Assembly (NCBI RefSeq): GCF_019320115.1
Contig: NC_089589.1
Span: 19,766,326-19,830,325, forward strand
DNA: 64,000 nucleotides
Source: Miscanthus floridulus
Taxonomy: Eukaryota; Streptophyta; Magnoliopsida; Poales; Poaceae
Direction: 5' to 3'
Part shown: positions 58,241 to 64,000 of the stretch, piece by piece
Numbering within the stretch: position 1 is the first letter of the stretch
Layout of the letters: every line of letters starts with the position of its first letter
Position numbers and translations under genes: made by a program
The notes under the pieces: generated by a model
The model's database searches: none
What the model saw: the letters and a program-made list of their open reading frames with translations, nothing else
What the model was told of the DNA's origin: nothing

Positions 58241-58588
58241 CTGTATTCGATCGATTGGGATGTGGGAATGAAATACACTTTCTTGGGCTCTGCTGTGCTT
58301 TGTCTCCTCGGCGCTCGGCTTGCCGCAGCCGGACGCGCGGGCACGGAGGCACGCGGACGGACTCCATCGCGCGTTGGTTGAGGCGATGCGTGCAGTGCGG
58401 CGGCGCCGCTTGGCCCGGCGTGCAGGTGGGACGGACTTGCCCAGACCATTGCAGCGAGAAGCTGCGTGCAGTGGATAAGGCTCCCGCTCCTGTGGAGATA
58501 TTTTTCAGAGGAACCCGTGGAGAAGCTGCCCAGCCGGATTGGATTGAGGAGAAAGAAAAAAAAATAAGCGAGAAAGAAAATAAATTAA

Positions 58589-58865
58589 GGGCATGTTTGG
58601 CAAATAAGTCACCTACTTATAAGTTAAAAAGTGAAATAAGGAACTTATTTTGTCAAACACCACCAACTTATAAATCAGCCTTACTTATAAGAAATAAGCT
58701 GGTTCACCCCTGCTTAAAACTTATAAGCCACCATTTTTCGCGTGGGGCCCACATCTTTTATGAGCTTATAAGACATCTACAACCAAACAGGCATAACTTA
58801 TAAGTTACTGATTTTCAGTCACCTGACTTAATAAGTCACCTGACTTATAGAAACCAAACAGAGCC
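58589..58865. mobile_element. Tourist-like MITE
   Basis: 277 bp, starting GGGCATGTTTGGCAAATAAGT and ending in the inverse-type GACTTATAGAAACCAAACAGAGCC, next to TTA/TTAA on each side. The interior carries repeated ACTTATAAG-type words that can pair with each other. Located in the ankyrin gene intron. Confidence 0.7.
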
Positions 58866-59285
58866 TTAAAAAAAAGAGAAAAAGAAAGGAAAAAACAAAA
58901 GTGTATTATATTCCATCGCAATAAGCAAATTGGAATGATCTCCGAAATATCGACAAGTTTAGATGAAACCTTACTAAACCGACGTAATTCCATATACCAT
59001 CACGAACGTGTCAACATAAGAGGTAGATTTATTTCATCCATTACGACGCATGGACAAATTTGCTAGTATAACTTAAAAAAATAATGAAAGATAAATAAGC
59101 CCGAACACGCAATTCAACTTGGACTGGTTTTTTTGTTAATGTGAAGAGTAGGTGTGGCTCTCCAGGTTTGTTTGAAACAACGCGATCTTTGTGACATGAT
59201 AAATAATCAACAGTATGTATTTCACATTTTCAACTATTGTAATGATAGTCGACCCAACGGAGTAGTTGATTACATTAAGATAAAA

Positions 59286-60619
59286 AGGGAGGGTCTAGCA
59301 CCAGGACGTTCGGACAAAAACGCGCGTCCACACGCCCGCGCCACTCCCGCCGCTCACGAGAATATTATCGTTGCCCAGCACGTGCTTAGCGTAAAACGCG
59401 TGCGCCCGTGCCTACCGTGCCCGCGTAACAGGAGGACCATTACCCCGATGGACCGTAATAGACAACCACGCCCGCCTCACCCCGCCTACGGATGCGTGCC
59501 GGGAGGTGTCTTTAGGCCTCAGGCGCCCGCACGGTGACCCACGGGCGGCGCCCCAGCAACAGTAGCATGCGGCTATGGCAGGCCGCTGTCCGCAAGCCAC
59601 CGGGGCCATTGCTACATGTGCTGCCCTAGATCTACTTTTGAAACATCCAGTAGAGAAACACTTGCAATATGTGACTAAAAACAGATGAAACACTTGAAAC
59701 ATACGCTTGAAACATGATGCGTGTATAGCCATAGCAATGCAACATCCAGATCTAGTTTTGCAACATTAAGATAAAACGCTTGCAACATACATATGAAACA
59801 CTTGGAACATGCATTTAAAATATGCATGTTTTGCAACATCCAGATATACTTCTGCAACATCATGATGAAACCCTTGAAACATACTTTTGACACAATTGAA
59901 ACACTTGAAAACATATGCTTGCAACATGCGTATATTGTCATTGCAACATATGCAACATCCCAGATCAACTTTTGCAACATTCAGATGAAATGCTTGAAAC
60001 ATAAGTCTGAAACTACTGAAACACGACGTCGCTTGCGGCCATGGCCTACCTGGTGGGGAACTGTGGTGGGGGATGGGGCGCGGCCTCGGGCGGCCGGTGC
60101 ACGGCGCGGCGCAGGGCTACGAGCTGATTTTGTCGAGCTCCACCTGCTCCCACACCGTCGCACGCCTGTCCGCCCGCTGCGCCGACATGTTGCTCCGCCG
60201 CTTCGACGCCCTCTTCGCCGTGCTCGTCCAGCAAGGCTCCTCCTCCAGCACCGGCGACCAGCACGGGCTACGCTACGCCGCCCAAGATGGACTGGAAGGC
60301 GTGCAAGATGCAGCGCCTGGTGGCTGCCACGCCACACGTGCCATGAGCTTGACGCACTCGCCGAGCTGGAGCAGCCCGCGCCGGCGCCAGCGCCGCTGCG
60401 TCAGGGAGCAGCTGGGCCAGGTGCGCGTGTCGCGTGGCTAGGTAGAAAGTGGAGCACCTCCGCATGTCCGTCATGTGGATGAGAAGGGGCCACGTCACTA
60501 ATTAAATAATGGTGTGGACGAACTGAAGGTGGGACAGGCCAGTGGCCTGGTCAACGGGCCCAGCTAGGAGTGTCCGAGGGCGCGGACGCGGGACGGATGC
60601 CCGCGAAGGAGTATTAGCG
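59286..60619 (-). mobile_element. MULE-type non-autonomous element B
   Basis: Bounded by an 11-bp direct repeat TTAAGATAAAA (59275-59285 and 60620-60630). The ends are GGACG-rich. An array of TGCAACAT / TGAAACAT words (59620-60010) is the inverse of that in element A. A GC-rich segment (60040-60440) has open frames but no family I recognise. Same family as element A in opposite orientation; it lies in the ankyrin gene intron. Confidence 0.65.
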
Positions 60620-60630
60620 TTAAGATAAAA

Positions 60631-61209
60631 CATACATCCGCCGTATCAAGTTATAACTCACTTTGGCTTTATCCTAAGTCAATTTTCTCGAAATTTTTAC
60701 CAAGTTTTTAGAAACATAAATTGACATGGAGAATTTAGTGAAAAGTAGTTAATTAATGTTATAGATGTTTTTGTATTTTAATAGAAACTTGATCAAATTT
60801 TAAAAAGATTGATTTAAAACAAAGTTAAAATGAACTGTAACTATTGACATCTTCAATCGGCAATTATTCACTTACAGCCCTCTTCTCTGTTGCTTCACGA
60901 GGTTCCATGAGGCCAACATGGCAACATTGGATGGCTCCACATTTTAAAGTTGTTTTCCTCCAAATAAAGCTGAAGTCATATATGCTAGTTGAGAATAGAG
61001 CTGAATGTGTTTGTAATGTGTAACATTACAATTATGGCAACATGGCTAACAGTAGTAACATGGTTGTAACTAGAGACATAGATGGACTTTTTTTTTCAAA
61101 ACAAAATCAATAATATATATGTTTCATCATTTTCTAACTCATCATCTGATACATTGAACTATGTGTTGAGGCCTACTAACATTAATATGAAATTTTTCAT
61201 TTCTTGTAG
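60631..61209. other. End of the ankyrin-gene intron
   Basis: AT-rich. The first 220 bases look like a strongly decayed MITE. The exon 3 acceptor (CATTTCTTGTAG) ends at 61209. Confidence 0.35.
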
Positions 61210-62669
61210 AAATGGTTTCTTTGCTACTGCAATGGCGCCCAACACTTGCAAGCGACCTTGATAGCAACAAGAGCAGCCCATTACATTTTGCTGCATCCAG
61301 TGGGGATTGTTCTATAATCGAAGACATCTTAAAACATGCACCACCCAGCACCGCATACATGCAGGACAGCCAAGGCCTCTCGGCTCTTCATGCTGCTGCT
61401 TTGATGGGCCATTTACCTGCAGTCCGTTTGTTATTACAATACCACCCTGCGTCTTCAGACATTCGTGACAACCATGGCAGAAATTTTCTACACGCTGCAG
61501 CCATGAGAGGCCACCACTCCATTATATCTTATGTCATAAAAAACCAAATGCTGGAATATCTTTTGAATGAGCAAGACCAGGAAGGGAATACAACATTACA
61601 TTTAGCTTTGCAGGCAGGGGAATACAGAGTGGTTTCTAAGCTTTTATCCAGTGGAAAAATGCAGGTTCACATCATGAACAATGACGGCCACACCCCATCT
61701 AATCTGATAGAAAACTCAAGGGGTTTCTACTTAATGGTAAGTAATACTTCCATCCTTCTATTTTTAGGGAATGTTACAAAATTCTAGATTGTGTTTTATA
61801 TAAAAAAAAGTACATATTGTATTCATTTGAACTAACCTGTTCTCATGTCCATGACACATTTGTGAACTAGCAGGCAAGGCTAGTGGTAACGCTGTTTGTC
61901 TATGGAGCACAGTTCAAGCCACAAAGGCAAGACCAAGTAAACAAATGGAACGGACAGGACATCATGAAATGGCGAGAAGCTACATCGAAAAACCTCGCAA
62001 TTGTTTCCACCCTTGTGGCGACAGGCCTTCTCAGCAGCATTCAACGTGCCTGGTTCATATGGATCAGACGGAAAGGCAAATCTGAACGGGAATCACACTT
62101 ACAGTGCGTTCCTAGTGCTGGACACCATTGCCATGACCACATCTGTAATGGCGACGATATTACTTGTTTATGGGGGTGCTTCACGGTCTCATCGTTCTTG
62201 GCAGGGCTTCATTATGTCCATGCACTTCCTTTGGCTGTCACTCATCTGCATGATGCTAGCCTTTTTTGAGGCCATATCAGCTGTGACAAGCACTGATAGG
62301 AAAGCTATGAAGTCTCTTCTATATCAGCTGATCTACGCTGGGGTGTATGTCCTGATAAGTCTTCTTACAAAACTTGCAATGCCTGGATCGTTTGTAGGAG
62401 CATTGCAGTTTGTGGTAGGTGGTTTCTCGAAACAACAAAGGTGTCTCAAGAAGCGCATCAGTCAGCAGTATCCCTTTGGCGTTATCTATGCCATCAACAT
62501 GTTTATGTTCATATTTGTAAATACTGTAGCAATTGCTGCAATGGTCGTCTCAAGTATTTTTCTTTGACGTGAGAGGTATCTTGTTCATAACATTCTGTAT
62601 TAGCGCAGACATATGCTAAGATGCTATCATGTCGTCATGCATGTGTATGCAGACATGTACATCACTGCC

Positions 62670-62699
62670 TATCTCTACGTATGAGTATACGTAGAGATA
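62670..62699. repeat. 13-bp perfect hairpin after the ankyrin gene
   Basis: TATCTCTACGTAT and its exact inverse are separated by GAGT, 100 bases after the stop codon. It may shape the 3' end of a transcript or be a repeat relic. Confidence 0.8.
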
Positions 62700-62746
62700 A
62701 GCAGTATTGTATGCCGAGTGTTTTTGGACCATTGCCGAGTGCCCCT

Positions 62747-64000
62747 CACTACGTCAAAAAACATTTGTAGGGGTGGTTGTAGACCATTTGTAGGGGTGGT
62801 TTACCCAGCCGCCCCTACGCAAGGGTCTCTACAAATCATGTATTTGTAGGGGCGGTTCCCAGGCCGCCCCTACAAATCGATTTGTAGGGGCGGCTGGTGT
62901 TTTCAGCCGCCCCTACAAATTTGTAGGGGCGGCTCTTATTACCAGCCGCCCCTAAAAATTAATTTGTAGGGGCGGCTGGAAACACCAGCCGCCCCTACAA
63001 ATCGATTTGTAGGGGCGGCTGTAGTACCAGCCGCCCCTACCAACGGGTATTTGTAGGAGCAGTTCAATCTAGAACCGCCCCTACAGTACGTTTTCCCGCA
63101 AAAAAAATCGTTTTTTCAATTCAAAATCGCTTTGCCGAACATCCCACAACCAACGTTCCGAACCGCGTTCGCGTTGCCGAACGCCCCGTGACCAGCGTTC
63201 GCGTTGCCGAACACCCCGCGACCGCGACTACAAACATAAGAGTATTCTATAAACTACAATTACATGTCCAATTCACATGAATATATACAATCCATCATTA
63301 AATATACAAATTCCATACACATTGTTATCAACGTCCTAGAGCTAGCCTTTCTGTCTCACGAAGGTGTTGGTACTGAGGATTTGTACCTAATTCAGACTCT
63401 CGGTCATGGTAGGCGCCTCTGACATGTACAATCTGGTCCAATATGAAGTTGCAAAGGTCGCCGACGAGCTCTAAGAGTTGGTCATCCTTGTATGGGTCTC
63501 TTTTCATTCCTTTCTCTTCTTTCCACTATAAGAAAACAAGTTTCGGTTTAGTATTTCATACCATTTACGAAGTTTTTATACTATGGGTGAAGAGGTTCAA
63601 ACTTGCCCTTAAGGGGTGTCTCCTGTAGGCACCGGTGTTACCCATCATAGAACATATATAGTATCCACAATGTACACTCCCAGGCTTCTGCTTGGGGCAC
63701 TGTGTTTTGCATATGAAAATGTTTAGTAATGCTTTTGACAGCCATGTAATGGAGTACTGAAGAAGTAAGTTACACTTACCGCACATAGTGTTTTTATAGC
63801 CAGCTTTTCCTTCCTTGCTGAATCATGCCTTCCATGATGATTAGTGACATAGAACCTAAATGCCCTGTTCGAATTATTTTGGCAAATACAACTTGTTAGT
63901 ATCCAAAAGTGAACGTTACAAGTATGTATACAAACATATAAGCTAATGAGGATTGTCGATATGTATACGTCTTGAGAATCGATATGAAGTCTTTGTATGT
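62747..64000. mobile_element. CACTA element 5, left part, truncated by the window
   Basis: Begins CACTACGTCAAAAAACATTTG at 62747. A dense subterminal array (62763-63090) follows, in which TTTGTAGGGGCGGCTGG and its inverse alternate, several pairs meeting at ATCGAT- or AAATTT-type centres. Beyond 63100 it is less structured, and no transposase is visible before the window ends. The family differs from elements 1-3. Confidence 0.8.

Larger units (their letters stand above)
55152..62567 (+). pseudogene. ACD6-like ankyrin-repeat / PGG-domain membrane protein, probably broken
   Basis: Exons by splice signals: 55152-55317, 55475-55981, 61210-61736, 61874-62567. The first three join in phase. The start is MEEEGAAPTFMCSKLYVAAF. 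Ankyrin repeats include RTLLHIAAGQGRCGLITELA, SSPLHFAASSGDCSIIEDIL and LSALHAAALMGHLPAVRLLL. Exon 4 opens the PGG domain (KNLAIVSTLVATG), then shifts frame near 62024. The second frame carries FSAAFNVPGSYGSDGKANLN and four probable membrane helices to 62567. The shift looks like a 2-base loss. The ankyrin segment normally lying between exon 2 and exon 3 (an ...NALHAAV... helix) is not seen. ACD6-type proteins are membrane proteins of salicylate-linked defence. Likely a pseudogene; a sequencing error at 62024 is the alternative. Confidence 0.8.

Noticed and set aside
60046..60482. Protein-coding gene in MULE element B
   Set aside because: Several overlapping GC-driven frames exist on both strands, none with recognisable motifs. 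It may be captured sequence but no donor can be named.
62763..63090. CRISPR-like array of short repeats
   Set aside because: Repeats alternate in orientation, spacers are not unique sequences of constant length, and the context is a CACTA terminus in a plant genome.

Overview
This is plant nuclear DNA, almost certainly from a grass and most likely from the Andropogoneae (sorghum, sugarcane or Miscanthus type). The support is spliced genes with GT-AG introns, GC-rich first exons, several CACTA families with grass-type subterminal repeats, Tourist-like MITEs with TTA duplications, a Stowaway MITE with TA duplications, and LINE and SINE fragments. There are no bacterial features, no CRISPR array and no intact rRNA or tRNA gene. 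The species call is an inference.

Layout. 1-0.7 kb: unassigned. 0.7-5.6 kb: CACTA element 1 with a decayed TNP2-like transposase on the minus strand. 6.2-7.7 kb: foldback-type repeat. 8.2-13.5 kb: complete LHW-type atypical bHLH gene (plus, 10 coding exons, 870 aa predicted). 13.9-14.25 kb: LINE tail. 14.8-19.7 kb: complete BLH1-like BELL homeobox gene (minus, 4 coding exons, 673 aa predicted), with a TATA box and a long GA tract upstream. 20-28 kb: intergenic DNA with MITEs, microsatellites and a CpG-rich island. 28.26-32.81 kb: CACTA element 2, which shares its right half with element 1 but carries a Ulp1-like cysteine peptidase module in its left half. 33.8-40.05 kb: CACTA element 3, of a different family, with long hairpins, a minisatellite, a TNP2-like pseudogene and a Transposase_24-like pseudogene. 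40.5-41.3 kb: a lone CACTA end and a SINE.

43.0-51.9 kb holds a complete minus-strand gene of 15 coding exons (1085 aa predicted) for a PXA/PX/Nexin_C sorting-nexin-like membrane protein. Its introns contain a LINE tail and a Tourist MITE, and one intron appears to be GC-AG. 53-62.6 kb holds a plus-strand ACD6-like ankyrin/PGG-domain gene that looks pseudogenised. It has a frameshift in the PGG domain and a 5.2 kb intron packed with a MULE, nested MITEs and an orphan coding fragment. A related MULE lies upstream in the opposite orientation. 62.75 kb to the end is the left part of a further CACTA family that runs off the window.

The three intact host genes have unrelated roles: vascular patterning, homeodomain developmental control and endosomal trafficking. 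They are neighbours by synteny, not as a pathway. I found no convincing new host system. The most informative signals concern transposon evolution: half-element exchange between two CACTA copies, stop codons at CpG sites, a peptidase module carried in a CACTA element, long hairpins inside CACTA element 3, and a rearranged partial copy of the ankyrin gene's start.
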